Of a stretch of 44,999 bases of DNA, positions 34,542 through 44,713 are shown piece by piece (position 1 is the first letter of the stretch; the number at the start of each line of letters is the position of its first letter). The position numbers and the translations under genes are program-made. The notes below the pieces were generated by a model. That model was not told the origin of the DNA. It ran no database searches and was given only the letters and a program-made list of their open reading frames with translations. Origin of the DNA: Gammaproteobacteria bacterium (GTDB lineage: Bacteria; Pseudomonadota; Gammaproteobacteria; Burkholderiales; Sulfuricellaceae); the NCBI GenBank assembly GCA_018823025.1, contig JAHJJI010000132.1, positions 1-44,999 on the forward strand. Reading direction: 5' to 3'.

Positions 34542-35393
34542 ATGACGACCGCGCAGATACGGAATGCGATGACCATCGACGTGGAGGATTACTTCCAGGT
34601 CTCGGCCTTTGCCCCACACATCCTGCGCGAACATTGGGACAGCCTGCCGTGCCGGGTGGAACGCAACATCGACATCGCACTGGCCTTGCTGAACGAGGGT
34701 AACGCACACGCCACCTTTTTTACCCTGGGCTGGATCGCCGAGCGCTACCCTGATGTGGTGCGGCGCATCGTGGACAACGGCCATGAACTCGCCAGCCACG
34801 GCTATGGCCATCGCCGCGTCAGTGATCAAAACCGGAACGACTTCGGCAAGGACATCACACACGCCAAGAAACTGCTGGAGGACATCTCCGGCAGCCCGGT
34901 GATCGGCTATCGCGCCCCGAGCTTTTCCATCGGCGCTGACAATCTGTGGGCGCACGACGTGCTGCTGGAGGCGGGTTATCAATACAGCTCCAGCATTTAT
35001 CCGATCCGGCACGACCATTACGGCATGCCCGAGGCGCCGCGCTTTGCCCACTACCCGCGTGGCGAGGGCAGCGTGCTGGAACTCCCCCCCTCCACTGTGG
35101 CGCTGCTGGGCCGCAACCTGCCAGCGGCAGGCGGCGGTTATTTCAGACTACTGCCCTATCAGGCATCGCGCTGGCTCATACGCCGTGTCAACCATCAGGA
35201 CGGCAAGCCCTGCATTTTCTACTTCCATCCGTGGGAACTTGATCCAGACCAGCCTCGTCAGCAGGGCATCTCGTTAAAAACGCAATTCCGCCATTACGTC
35301 AATCTGACACGCATGGAATCCCGCATTCAGGCGCTATTACGGGATTTTCACTGGGACCGCATGGATCGCGTATTCATGAAAGCAGAAACGTGA
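34542..35393 (+). CDS. XrtA-associated polysaccharide deacetylase
   Basis: A 283-residue NodB-type deacetylase with the C-terminal DUF3473 seen in XrtA loci. The catalytic MTIDVEDYFQV is at 10-20, and the metal histidines are in HELASHGYGH at 81-90. YRAPSFSIG supplies the arginine motif and FYFHPWELD the C-terminal histidine. There is no signal peptide, as usual for this subfamily. It would remove acetyl groups from amino sugars of the polysaccharide or its lipid-linked intermediate. Its stop overlaps the next GTG by 4 bases. Confidence 0.94.
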   Translation: MTTAQIRNAMTIDVEDYFQVSAFAPHILREHWDSLPCRVERNIDIALALLNEGNAHATFFTLGWIAERYPDVVRRIVDNGHELASHGYGHRRVSDQNRNDFGKDITHAKKLLEDISGSPVIGYRAPSFSIGADNLWAHDVLLEAGYQYSSSIYPIRHDHYGMPEAPRFAHYPRGEGSVLELPPSTVALLGRNLPAAGGGYFRLLPYQASRWLIRRVNHQDGKPCIFYFHPWELDPDQPRQQGISLKTQFRHYVNLTRMESRIQALLRDFHWDRMDRVFMKAET

Positions 35394-36442
35394 ACAAACG
35401 CGCGGCGACCCCGGCCGCACTACAGGTGCGCACGATGACGCCGGGCGACACCGCACACTGGGATCAGTTCGTTTTCGGCTGTCACGCAGCCACATTTTTC
35501 CACCGCGCCGGCTGGAAAGAAGTGATAGAGCGCGCCTTCGGCCACCGCACCCACTTCCTGCTGGCCGAGGAGAACGGGGTCATCCAGGGTGTGCTGCCGC
35601 TGGCAGAAATCGACAGCCGACTGTTCGGACATTCATTATCTTCACTGCCGTTTTGTGTCTACGGCGGCATCGCCGCCAGCACTGAGGCGGCACGACAGGC
35701 GCTGGACGAGGAGGCGCAAAAACTGGCTGCAAGTCTCAACGTGGACTTCCTGGAATACCGCAACACGGTGCCTTTTCACACTGACTGGCCGGGCAAGGAT
35801 CTGTATGTCACCTTCCGCAAAACCATCGATCCGGACGTGGAAGCCAACATGCTCGCCATTCCACGCAAACAGCGCGCGATGGTGCGCAAGGGCATCAAAG
35901 CTGAGCTTGCCAGCGAGATCGACAACAATGTGGAGCGGTTTTTTTCCGTGTTCGCAGACAATGTCCACCGCCATGGCACTCCCGCGCTGCCCAAGCGCTA
36001 TTTTGCTCTGCTGCAAGAAGTATTCGGCAGAGATTGCGAAGTGCTGACTGTGGTCAAAGACGAACAAGTCTTAAGCAGCGTGCTAAGCTTTTATTTCCGC
36101 GACGAGGTACTGCCCTACTATGCAGGCGACACGTTGGCAGCACGCGATGTTGCAGCCAACGATTTCAAGTACTGGGAGCTGATGCGGCGCGCCTGCGAGC
36201 GCGGCATCAAGGTGTTCGATTATGGCCGCAGCAAGCGCGGCACCGGGCCATTCGACTTCAAGAAAAACTGGGGGTTCGAACCGCAGCCGCTGCATTACGA
36301 ATACCAGTTGCACCGAGCAAAGACCGTGCCGGACACCAATCCATTGAACCCCAAGTACCGGCTGTTCATCAAACTGTGGCGGCGCTTGCCCCTGTCTGTG
36401 GCCAACGCAATCGGCCCGTATATCGTCAGGAATCTGGGGTAG
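35390..36442 (+). CDS. XrtA-associated FemAB-like acyltransferase
   Basis: A 350-residue protein with two GNAT-like halves of the FemAB type. The N-terminal half includes FFHRAGWKEVIERAFGHRTHFLLA and the second half has the KGTGPFDFKKNWGFEPQPLHYEYQL-like end, of which SKRGTGPFDFKKNWGFE is diagnostic for this family. FemAB proteins transfer amino acids from tRNA to cell-wall peptides. Here a role in adding amino acids to the polysaccharide is inferred. GTG 35390 overlaps the deacetylase stop. Confidence 0.92.
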   Translation: MNKRAATPAALQVRTMTPGDTAHWDQFVFGCHAATFFHRAGWKEVIERAFGHRTHFLLAEENGVIQGVLPLAEIDSRLFGHSLSSLPFCVYGGIAASTEAARQALDEEAQKLAASLNVDFLEYRNTVPFHTDWPGKDLYVTFRKTIDPDVEANMLAIPRKQRAMVRKGIKAELASEIDNNVERFFSVFADNVHRHGTPALPKRYFALLQEVFGRDCEVLTVVKDEQVLSSVLSFYFRDEVLPYYAGDTLAARDVAANDFKYWELMRRACERGIKVFDYGRSKRGTGPFDFKKNWGFEPQPLHYEYQLHRAKTVPDTNPLNPKYRLFIKLWRRLPLSVANAIGPYIVRNLG

Positions 36443-36446
36443 CGCG

Positions 36447-37715
36447 ATGCAAGACATTCTGTATCTCACCCATCGCATCCCCTACCCGCCCAACAAGGGC
36501 GACAAAATCCGCTCCTGGCATATACTGAAGTACTTGGCGCAGCGTTATCGCGTGCATTTAGGTACCTTTGTCGATGACCAAGACGACTGGCAACACGTGG
36601 ATACAGTAAAGAAATTGTGCGGAGAGACCCATTTTGCATCCTTGAATCCGCGCACCGCGCGACTGCGCAGTCTGGGCGCATTGGCTGGCAAGCGGCCGCT
36701 AACGCTGGACTATTATCACAATCGCGGTTTACAACAGTGGGTAGACACGGTAATGAAGGAACAGTCCATAGAGCGCGTTCTGGTATTCTCTTCGGCCATG
36801 GCTCAGTACGTGACGGGAGCCCTACAAGCACGGCGCATCATCGATTTCGTCGACATAGACTCGGACAAATGGCGGCAATATGCCGAGAAAAAACCCTGGC
36901 CCATGAGCTGGCTGTACCGGCGCGAAAGCCGCTCGCTGCTGGAATACGAGCGACAAGTCGCGCGCGCATTCGACGCATCGCTGTTCGTGTCCCAAGCGGA
37001 GGCCGATCTGTTTCAGCAACTGGCGCCGGAAAGCGCGACCAAAACCAGCTTCTTTAACAATGGGGTGGATGCCGGATATTTTTCACCCGCCCATGATTAT
37101 CCCAACCCTTACCATTCAGATGAAGCGGCCATCGTATTCACCGGCGCGATGGACTACTGGCCCAATATCGATGCAGTGCAATGGTTTGCGCGAGAAATCC
37201 TGCCAGCAGTGCTGATCAGCAATCCTGATGCTCGCTTTTACATCGTTGGCTCCCGACCTTCACCCCAGGTACAGGAACTCGCTACCCTGGCTGGTGTGCG
37301 TGTGACCGGCGCGGTGCCTGACACTCGTCCCTACCTTGCGCATGCCCGCCTTGCCGTGGCCCCGCTACGCATTGCTCGCGGCATCCAGAACAAGGTGCTG
37401 GAGGCGATGGCTATGGCCAAGCCGGTGGTCGCCTCAATCCAGGCACTGGAAGGTATTGCCGCGAAGATTGGAGAAGAAATTCTGCTGGCGCGTGACCACA
37501 AAGAATTTATCGCCACTATTTCAACCTTACTGCAATACCCCCAAAACAACATTGGCCAAGCCGCACGGGCACGAGCCCTGGCGGACTACACATGGGAACG
37601 CAACCTGGAGCGTGTGGATGATTTGCTTTCACCGGAACCGGGGATGACATTTCACAACACAGCTACCGCATCAAAACCCATCGCGCTTACAACCGCTGGA
37701 GTAATGCATGAGTAA
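36447..37715 (+). CDS. XrtA-associated glycosyltransferase, type 1
   Basis: A 422-residue GT-B glycosyltransferase of the GT4-like group. The N-terminal LTHRIPYPPNKGDKIRSWH is typical of the sugar transferase directly upstream of exosortase A. The C-terminal nucleotide-sugar domain has RGIQNKVLEAMAMAKPVV, where the first glutamate of the EX7E motif is replaced by Arg. There is no signal peptide or membrane segment. Its last 8 bases overlap xrtA, so the two are coupled. The sugar it transfers cannot be told. Confidence 0.92.
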   Translation: MQDILYLTHRIPYPPNKGDKIRSWHILKYLAQRYRVHLGTFVDDQDDWQHVDTVKKLCGETHFASLNPRTARLRSLGALAGKRPLTLDYYHNRGLQQWVDTVMKEQSIERVLVFSSAMAQYVTGALQARRIIDFVDIDSDKWRQYAEKKPWPMSWLYRRESRSLLEYERQVARAFDASLFVSQAEADLFQQLAPESATKTSFFNNGVDAGYFSPAHDYPNPYHSDEAAIVFTGAMDYWPNIDAVQWFAREILPAVLISNPDARFYIVGSRPSPQVQELATLAGVRVTGAVPDTRPYLAHARLAVAPLRIARGIQNKVLEAMAMAKPVVASIQALEGIAAKIGEEILLARDHKEFIATISTLLQYPQNNIGQAARARALADYTWERNLERVDDLLSPEPGMTFHNTATASKPIALTTAGVMHE

Positions 37716-39276
37716 ACCTGCCACCATCCATCCCGACAGCACAACTCCTGAGCACCAGGCCAACGACTGGGCCATCGCTACTCTGCTGACAATCGCTGCG
37801 GTGGCAGCACTGCTGCTGCTGTTTTACCAGACCACCCTGTCCACGGTAGCCATTTGGAACCGTTCTGAAACCTTTGCACATGGCTTCCTGATCTTCCCCA
37901 TCAGTGCTTTTTTGATCTGGGGTCGGCGCAAGGAAATTGCATTGCTCTCCCCACAGCCAGATCTGCGCGGCTTGCCGGTGTTGCTCCTGTTCGGGTTCGG
38001 CTGGCTGCTGGCTTACCTGGCGCGGGTACTGGTGGTACAGCAATACGCACTAGTGGCGATGATACCGGTGCTGGTGTGGATTATTCTTGGCCTGCGCGTC
38101 ACCCGCGCACTCACGTTCCCGCTGGGTTTTCTGTTTTTCGCGGTGCCGATGGGTGAGTTTCTCATCCCGTACATGATGGAATTCACCGCCGATTTCACCG
38201 TCACCGCGCTGCAACTCACCGGCATCCCGGTCTACCGCGAGGGTCTTTTTTTCACCATCCCCAGTGGTCAATGGTCGGTAGTGGAAGGATGCAGCGGCTT
38301 GCGCTACCTGATCGCCTCGCTCACCCTGGGCTGCCTGTACGCCTATCTCACTTACCGCAGCACCCGACGGCGCATTATATTTACCATTCTGTCAGTAATC
38401 GTTCCAGTCATCGCCAACGGCCTGCGTGCCTACATGATCGTAATGATTGCGCACCTCTCCGACATGAAACTGGCGTTAGGGGTCGACCACTACATCTACG
38501 GCTGGGCATTCTTTGGTCTGGTGATGCTGCTGCTGTTCTGGATAGGCGCCTTCTGGCGCGAAGATTTGCCGCAGGCCAAAGACGACAAGCCTGCCGCAAC
38601 GCCAACTAACGCGGCACCGTTACCTCTCCGGCGTATCGCCCTGGTCACCCTTGCTGCCGTAAGCATAGCGGCTATGTGGCCGGGATATGCCGCCTATCTG
38701 AAGAGCCATGTTCCGCTACCCGTGCCGATCAAGCTCGAAGTTCCTGCCGCCAATGGCTGGATCGCAGACCCGTCACCTCTGTCCGACTGGCAACCGGATT
38801 ATAGCGGCAGCGACGCCAGCCTGACCCAGACTTACCGCAAAGGGTCCAAGGCAGTCAGTCTCTACATTGGCTACTACCTCCATCAGCATGAGGGTGCCCA
38901 ACTCGTCACATCCACCAATGTCATCGTGCGCCAGAAACACCCCGTCTGGAGCAACGTCGGTGAGACCAGCCGCGTCGTTACAATCGACAGCCAGCCGCTG
39001 CCGATTGTGCAGACCAAGCTGCGCTCGGCGACGCTACGGTTACTGGTGTGGAACTGGAACCGCATCGGCGATACCTCCACCGTGAACGCGTATTTCGCCA
39101 AGATGATGGAAGCCAAGGCGAGATTGCTGGGCCAGCATGACGATGCAGCGGCAATCATCCTTTCTTCACCCTACGATGGCGACATGGAGTCCGCTGCGGT
39201 CGTCATGCAAGAATTCATCGGCGACATGCTGCCGACCATCGAAACAAGCCTGAAACAGGCTGCGAACGGCTCGTGA
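37708..39276 (+). CDS. xrtA: Exosortase A (XrtA) with C-terminal EpsI-like domain
   Basis: An integral-membrane cysteine transpeptidase that recognises PEP-CTERM tails and probably attaches the proteins to a lipid or sugar carrier. It has 522 residues and about eight membrane segments in the first 290. The catalytic triad is complete: C195 in VVEGCSGLRYL, R240 in ANGLRAYMIV and H261 in DHYIYGW. Residues about 310-520 form a periplasmic EpsI-like domain preceded by one more membrane segment. No protein with a PEP-CTERM tail is encoded in this window. Confidence 0.95.
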   Translation: MSKPATIHPDSTTPEHQANDWAIATLLTIAAVAALLLLFYQTTLSTVAIWNRSETFAHGFLIFPISAFLIWGRRKEIALLSPQPDLRGLPVLLLFGFGWLLAYLARVLVVQQYALVAMIPVLVWIILGLRVTRALTFPLGFLFFAVPMGEFLIPYMMEFTADFTVTALQLTGIPVYREGLFFTIPSGQWSVVEGCSGLRYLIASLTLGCLYAYLTYRSTRRRIIFTILSVIVPVIANGLRAYMIVMIAHLSDMKLALGVDHYIYGWAFFGLVMLLLFWIGAFWREDLPQAKDDKPAATPTNAAPLPLRRIALVTLAAVSIAAMWPGYAAYLKSHVPLPVPIKLEVPAANGWIADPSPLSDWQPDYSGSDASLTQTYRKGSKAVSLYIGYYLHQHEGAQLVTSTNVIVRQKHPVWSNVGETSRVVTIDSQPLPIVQTKLRSATLRLLVWNWNRIGDTSTVNAYFAKMMEAKARLLGQHDDAAAIILSSPYDGDMESAAVVMQEFIGDMLPTIETSLKQAANGS

Positions 39277-40472
39277 GCATGCGTCCCCCACTCATCGCCC
39301 ACGTGGTACAGCATTTCGGCATGGGCGGACTGGAAAACGGCGTTGTCAATTTGCTCAACCACATGCCAGCCGACCGTTACCGCCATGCGGTAATTTGCCT
39401 GGACGGTTACACCGATTTTCGCCATCGACTGAAGCGCGACGATGTGCAGTTTTTCGCTCTGCACAAGCGAGCTGGCAAAGACTTGGGGCTGTATGGGAGG
39501 CTGTTCCGGCTGCTGCGCGAGCTGAGACCGGATCTGTTGCACACCCGCAACCTGTCAACGCTGGAAGGCCAGTTCGTAGCGGCGGCGGCAGGCGTGCGAG
39601 CACGCGTACATGGCGAGCATGGGCGTGACGTGTTCGACCTGCAAGGCAAGAACCGAAAATACAACCTGCTGCGCAAATTGGCGCGGCCGCTAGTGCACCA
39701 ATACATCGCAGTCAGCAAAGATTTGGCTAACTGGCTTGAACACACGGTCGGAGCCGCGCCTCAGCGCATCACCCAAATCTACAATGGGGTGGACAGCTTG
39801 CATTTCCACCCGCGCCGGGATGAGCGCACACAGATCGGGCCGGATGGTTTCATGAGCGGCAGTGAATTGTTGATCGGCAGCGTTGGCCGTATGGCGGAAG
39901 TAAAAGACTATCCCAGCCTGGTGCGCGCATTTCTGCGCTTATTATCGGACCGGCCTGAGTCGCGCAAGCGGTTGCGGCTGGTCATCGTGGGCGAGGGCGG
40001 CAGCCGAGTGGAATGCCTTGATCTGCTGCGTGCAGCCGGTGCCGAGCATTTGGCATGGCTACCGGGGGAACGCGCTGACGTGGCCGAAATCATGCGCGCA
40101 CTGGATGTATTCGTATTGCCCTCGCTGGGCGAAGGCATTTCCAACACCATTCTGGAAGCCATGGCGAGCGGGCTACCGGTGGTTGCCACCCGTGTTGGCG
40201 GCAACCCTGAGTTGGTAGAGCATGACCGAACCGGTAAACTAGTACCTGCCGGAGACTCGGCGGCTTTGGCACAAGCCTTGCACAGCTATACTCAAGACAG
40301 CGAGCTATTGAAAGCACACGGCCAAGCCGCACGGGCAATAATCGAAGATCGCTTCAGCATGGAAGCGATGCTAGCGAACTATCTCAGCGTGTATGACCGT
40401 GCGCTCGCCAACAATCATGAATTCGCTTCTAGCCCAGCTCGAACGGAGCGAACCAGCCTGACAAAGGAATAA
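39273..40472 (+). CDS. XrtA-associated glycosyltransferase, type 2
   Basis: A 399-residue GT4 glycosyltransferase. HVVQHFGMGGLENGVVNLLN at the N-terminus is the family marker. The C-terminal domain has GRMAEVKDYPSLV, LRLVIVGEG and the EX7E motif EGISNTILEAMASGLPVVAT. The GTG start at 39273 overlaps the xrtA stop; a second in-frame ATG lies two codons later. No membrane segment. Confidence 0.93.
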   Translation: MSMRPPLIAHVVQHFGMGGLENGVVNLLNHMPADRYRHAVICLDGYTDFRHRLKRDDVQFFALHKRAGKDLGLYGRLFRLLRELRPDLLHTRNLSTLEGQFVAAAAGVRARVHGEHGRDVFDLQGKNRKYNLLRKLARPLVHQYIAVSKDLANWLEHTVGAAPQRITQIYNGVDSLHFHPRRDERTQIGPDGFMSGSELLIGSVGRMAEVKDYPSLVRAFLRLLSDRPESRKRLRLVIVGEGGSRVECLDLLRAAGAEHLAWLPGERADVAEIMRALDVFVLPSLGEGISNTILEAMASGLPVVATRVGGNPELVEHDRTGKLVPAGDSAALAQALHSYTQDSELLKAHGQAARAIIEDRFSMEAMLANYLSVYDRALANNHEFASSPARTERTSLTKE

Positions 40473-40481
40473 CCAAACAGC

Positions 40482-42377
40482 ATGTGCGGTATCGTCGGAA
40501 TTTTTGATTACAACGGGCGGGCCGAAGTCGACCAGACGCTGCTCGCGCGCATGAACCAGTCCCAATTTCATCGCGGTCCGGACGAAGGCGGGCTGCACAC
40601 CGAGTCCGGCGTGGGCCTGGGACATCGGCGCTTGTCCATCATCGACCTCTCCTCCGGCCATCAGCCCTTGTTCAACGAAGATGGCAGCGTGGTGGTGGTA
40701 TTCAACGGCGAGATCTACAACTTCGTCGATCTGATTCCCGAATTGCAAGCGCTGGGCCACACTTTCCGCACGCGCTGCGATACCGAAGTCATCGTCCATG
40801 CCTGGGAGGAATGGGGCGAGGCTTGTGTCGAGCGTTTCCGCGGCATGTTCGCGTTTGCCTTGTGGGACCGCAACCAGGAGACACTGTTTCTGGCGCGTGA
40901 CCGCATGGGCGTAAAGCCCTTGTATTATGGGTTCGCACAGGATGGCATGCTGATCTTCGGCTCCGAACTCAAAGCATTAAACGCCTATCCGGCCTGCGGG
41001 CGCGAGATTGATCCGTGCGCCATCGAAGAATATTTTGCCTACGGCTATGTTGCCGAGCCCCGCACGATTTATAAGGAAGCCTACAAGCTGCCTCCCGGCC
41101 ACACCCTCACCGTCAAGCGCGGCCAGCCATTGCCGCAGACGCACGAATATTGGGATGTGCCGTTCCAGCCTGTCGCCGCGATCTCTGCGCAGGAAGCACA
41201 AGAAGAACTGCTACGCCTGCTGCGTGAATCGATCAAGATCCGTCTGGTATCCGAAGTGCCGCTGGGAGCCTTTCTTTCCGGCGGCGTGGACTCGAGCGCA
41301 GTGGTGGCGATAATGGCGGACCTATCAAACGAGCCGGTAAACACCTGCTCCATTTCCTTCGGCGATCCGGCATTCAATGAATCCGAATACGCTGCGCAAG
41401 TCGCCACAAGATATAAAACCAATCACCGCGTTGAGCAAGTCGATAAGGACGATTTCGACCTCATCGACAAACTGGCGGCGATTTACGATGAACCCTATGC
41501 GGATAGCTCGGCGATCCCGACCTACCGCGTGTGTGAGCTTGCACGCAAGAATGTCACCGTTGCCTTGTCTGGCGATGGCGGCGACGAGAATTTCGCCGGC
41601 TACCGACGCTATCGCTGGCACATGAATGAAGAGCGCATGCGTGGACTGTTGCCAACGCCCTTGCGTCGCCCCCTGTTTGGCATGCTGGGTCGCGTCTATC
41701 CGAAAGCGGATTGGGCGCCGAAGATTTTCCGCGCCAAAGCCACACTCGAAGGCATGGCGCGCGATTCGGTCGAAGGCTATTTCCACAGCATCTCGCTGTG
41801 GAGCGACGCCATGCGCGATCGCTTGTTCAGCCCAGGCTTCAAGCGCGAACTGCAAGGTTATCGCGCGGTGGAAGTGATGCAGCGGCACGATGCCCACTCA
41901 CCCACGGATGAACCACTCGCACGCGTGCAATACCTCGATATCAAAACTTATCTGGTCGGCGACATCCTCACCAAAGTCGATCGCGCCAGCATGGCGCATG
42001 CGCTCGAAGTGCGCGAACCCTTGCTCGACCACAAGCTGGTGGAATGGGCTTCCTGCATCCAGCCGTCGCTTAAGCTGAATGGCCGGGAGGGTAAATATAT
42101 TTTCAAGAAGGCCATGGAGCCCTACCTGCCCGACAACATTCTCTACCGTAAAAAAATGGGCTTCGCCGTACCGCTGGCAAGTTGGTTCCGTGGCCCACTG
42201 AAAGAAAGAGTGAGAAACGCTGTCCTGGGTCCGGTGCTGGCTCAAACCGGCTACTTCAACGCCGACTATCTGAACGAGCTGGTGGATCAGCATCAATCCG
42301 GCTTGAGAGATTACAGCACGGCGCTATGGACGTTGCTGATGTTCGAGTCATTTTTGCGCAGCCAGCAGGCAAGCTGA
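40482..42377 (+). CDS. XrtA-associated asparagine synthetase-like amidotransferase
   Basis: A 631-residue class II glutamine amidotransferase/asparagine synthase. The N-terminal nucleophile is C2 (MCGIVGIFDY), with RGPDEGG and FNGEIYN glutamine-binding motifs. The synthetase domain has the ATP PPi-loop SGGVDSS at 266-272 and LSGDGGDENFAGYRRY further on. In XrtA loci this member probably amidates a sugar acid of the polysaccharide; free asparagine synthesis is the alternative. It fits the subfamily by position and length. Confidence 0.93.
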   Translation: MCGIVGIFDYNGRAEVDQTLLARMNQSQFHRGPDEGGLHTESGVGLGHRRLSIIDLSSGHQPLFNEDGSVVVVFNGEIYNFVDLIPELQALGHTFRTRCDTEVIVHAWEEWGEACVERFRGMFAFALWDRNQETLFLARDRMGVKPLYYGFAQDGMLIFGSELKALNAYPACGREIDPCAIEEYFAYGYVAEPRTIYKEAYKLPPGHTLTVKRGQPLPQTHEYWDVPFQPVAAISAQEAQEELLRLLRESIKIRLVSEVPLGAFLSGGVDSSAVVAIMADLSNEPVNTCSISFGDPAFNESEYAAQVATRYKTNHRVEQVDKDDFDLIDKLAAIYDEPYADSSAIPTYRVCELARKNVTVALSGDGGDENFAGYRRYRWHMNEERMRGLLPTPLRRPLFGMLGRVYPKADWAPKIFRAKATLEGMARDSVEGYFHSISLWSDAMRDRLFSPGFKRELQGYRAVEVMQRHDAHSPTDEPLARVQYLDIKTYLVGDILTKVDRASMAHALEVREPLLDHKLVEWASCIQPSLKLNGREGKYIFKKAMEPYLPDNILYRKKMGFAVPLASWFRGPLKERVRNAVLGPVLAQTGYFNADYLNELVDQHQSGLRDYSTALWTLLMFESFLRSQQAS

Positions 42378-42381
42378 ATCA

Positions 42382-43605
42382 ATGAGTTACCGCATCCTCC
42401 ACGTCCTCGACCATTCCATCCCGCTGCACAGCGGCTACACCTTCCGTACGCTCGCGATACTGCGCGAGCAGTATGCGCTGGGCTGGGAGACGTTTCACCT
42501 GACCAGCCCAAAACAAATCAAATGCGATGTGCTCGAAGAAGACGTGGACGGTTTGCATTTCTATCGCACACCCAAGCCGGCCGGCTTCATGAGCAAGCTG
42601 CCGCTGCTCAACCAGGTAGCGGATATTGACGCGCTCACGCGGCGCCTGGATGAAGTGGTGGCGCAGGTGAGGCCGGATATTCTGCACGCCCATTCGCCAG
42701 TACTGGATGCAATCCCTGCACTGCGGGTGGGCCGACGCAGAAACATTCCGGTGGTCTATGAAGTGCGCGCGTTTTGGGAAGATGCCGCAGTGGACCATGG
42801 CACCACGACTGAGGGCAGTGCACGCTATCGTTTGACGCGTGCGATGGAAACCTACGCCTTCAAGCATGCCGATGCCGTAACCTGCATTTGCGAAGGCTTG
42901 CGCCGGGACATCGTAGGGCGCGGCATACCTGCGAGCAAAGTCACCGTGATCCCGAATGCGGTGGATATCGAAAAATTCCCCCTCGGCAGCCCTCCAGACG
43001 AAATACTCAAGGCCAGCCTCGGCCTAACCGGTTCGCGCGTTCTGGGTTTCATCGGCTCGTTCTACGCTTATGAGGGCCTGAATCTGCTGCTCGAAGCGCT
43101 GCCGATAATTCTGATGCAGGCGCCGGATGTGCGGGTGCTGCTCGTGGGCGGAGGCCCGCAGGAGGCCAGTCTCAAGCAGCAGGCAAAGGACTTGGGGGTC
43201 GCCGACAAAATCGTGTTCGCCGGTCGTGTGCCGCACAGCGAAGTGAACCGATATTACGACCTGGTGGATATGCTGGTCTATGCGCGCCATTCCATGCGCC
43301 TCACCGAACTGGTTACGCCATTGAAACCGCTGGAAGCCATGGCACAAGGCCAGTTGTTCGTCGCTTCTGACGTGGGAGGCCACAAGGAACTGGTGCGCCA
43401 TGGTGAAACGGGATGGCTGTTCAAATCCGATGACGTGGCCGCACTTACCGAAGGCGTTTTATCCATGCTGAACAATCCGGCTCGCTGGCCTGCGATGAAG
43501 GCGTCCGGACGTAACTATGTGGAAACCGAGCGCAACTGGAAAGCCTCCGTTTCGCGCTATCAAACCGTATACAGCCGCTTACTGCAAGGAACGCACAACC
43601 GATGA
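42382..43605 (+). CDS. XrtA-associated glycosyltransferase, type 3
   Basis: A 407-residue GT4 glycosyltransferase, of the kind found after the amidotransferase in XrtA loci. ILHVLDHSIPLHSGYTFRT at the start is characteristic. HAHSPVLDAIPAL, VIPNAVDIEKFP, LLVGGGPQEASL and LKPLEAMAQGQLFVASDVGG follow. It begins 4 bases after the amidotransferase gene, and its stop overlaps the next start by 4 bases. Confidence 0.93.
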   Translation: MSYRILHVLDHSIPLHSGYTFRTLAILREQYALGWETFHLTSPKQIKCDVLEEDVDGLHFYRTPKPAGFMSKLPLLNQVADIDALTRRLDEVVAQVRPDILHAHSPVLDAIPALRVGRRRNIPVVYEVRAFWEDAAVDHGTTTEGSARYRLTRAMETYAFKHADAVTCICEGLRRDIVGRGIPASKVTVIPNAVDIEKFPLGSPPDEILKASLGLTGSRVLGFIGSFYAYEGLNLLLEALPIILMQAPDVRVLLVGGGPQEASLKQQAKDLGVADKIVFAGRVPHSEVNRYYDLVDMLVYARHSMRLTELVTPLKPLEAMAQGQLFVASDVGGHKELVRHGETGWLFKSDDVAALTEGVLSMLNNPARWPAMKASGRNYVETERNWKASVSRYQTVYSRLLQGTHNR

Positions 43606-44711
43606 ATGCCCCAGCCATCCGCATTGCCTTGGTCGGACCGCTGCCCCCGCCCTATGGAGGCATGGCCAACCAGACACGCCAGCTTGCCGAGTTGTTACGT
43701 GGCGAGGGCGTGGCGGTCGAGTTGACCCGGGTCAACGCGCCCTACCGCCCCACGTGGGTTGAGCCACTGCGCGGTGTGCGGGCGCTGTTCCGGCTGCTAC
43801 CGTATCTGGCACGCCTGTGGGCGGCGGCCGGTCGCAACGACCTGTTCCACATCATGGCGAATTCGGGCTGGTCGTGGCACCTTCATGCAGCCCCCGCCAT
43901 TTGGATCGCCAAGTTGCGCGGCAAGGTGGTGGTGGTAAATTATCGCGGTGGCGAAGCGGAGGAATTTTTTGCACGTGCTTTCGTCTGGGTCAAACCTAGC
44001 CTGAAGCGGGCTGATGGCATTATTGTGCCCTCGGGATTTCTCGCACCGATTTTTGGCAAGCGCGGCTTCGCCACACGTATCGTGCCCAACATTGTCAATC
44101 TCGATCGCTTCTCCCCTGGCGATGCGGCACGGGCGAACGAACCGCACATTCTCGTCGCACGTAATCTGGAGCCTTTGTACGACAATGCCACCGCTTTGCA
44201 AGCCTTCGCCATTATTCGACAACAACATCCTGGAGCGCGCATGACTATTGCAGGTACCGGCCCAGACCGCAGTGTATTGGAAGCGTTGACTTGGGATCTG
44301 GGGCTGACCAATGGAGTGACCTTTGCTGGCCGAGTGGAAAATAGCGAGATGCCGGCGCTCTACCAAACGGCGCACATCGCAATAAACCCCAGCCTGGCCG
44401 ACAACATGCCGATCTCCATTTTGGAAGCATTGGCAAGCGGCGTGCCGGTCGTCAGCACCGATGTCGGCGGCGTGCCATTTCTGGTCGAAGACGAAAAGAC
44501 CGCACTGCTGGTGCCGCCGCGCGACCCAAAGCGGATGGCCGAGGCTATATTGCGCTTGTTGCACGATCAGCCGTTACGAGAACGCCTGGTTCAAGCCGGA
44601 CTGGATCACGCGCGCCGGTTTGCCTGGGAGAGCGTGCGGGGGAAACTCTTTTCTGCGTATGCGATGGCGCTGGGTGAGTCAACGTGGGCGAGCACGCCGG
44701 AGGGAAGATAA
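43602..44711 (+). CDS. Glycosyltransferase family 4 protein of the exopolysaccharide locus
   Basis: A 369-residue GT-B glycosyltransferase. VGPLPPPYGGMANQTRQLAEL is the N-terminal glycine loop. NYRGGEAEEFF, VPNIVNLDRFSPG, MTIAGTGPDRSVLE and DNMPISILEALASGVPVVSTDVGG belong to the donor domain. The EX7E-type motif has Asp in the first position. The acceptor and donor cannot be told from sequence. It is the fourth glycosyltransferase of the locus. Confidence 0.9.
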   Translation: MNAPAIRIALVGPLPPPYGGMANQTRQLAELLRGEGVAVELTRVNAPYRPTWVEPLRGVRALFRLLPYLARLWAAAGRNDLFHIMANSGWSWHLHAAPAIWIAKLRGKVVVVNYRGGEAEEFFARAFVWVKPSLKRADGIIVPSGFLAPIFGKRGFATRIVPNIVNLDRFSPGDAARANEPHILVARNLEPLYDNATALQAFAIIRQQHPGARMTIAGTGPDRSVLEALTWDLGLTNGVTFAGRVENSEMPALYQTAHIAINPSLADNMPISILEALASGVPVVSTDVGGVPFLVEDEKTALLVPPRDPKRMAEAILRLLHDQPLRERLVQAGLDHARRFAWESVRGKLFSAYAMALGESTWASTPEGR

Positions 44712-44713
44712 AC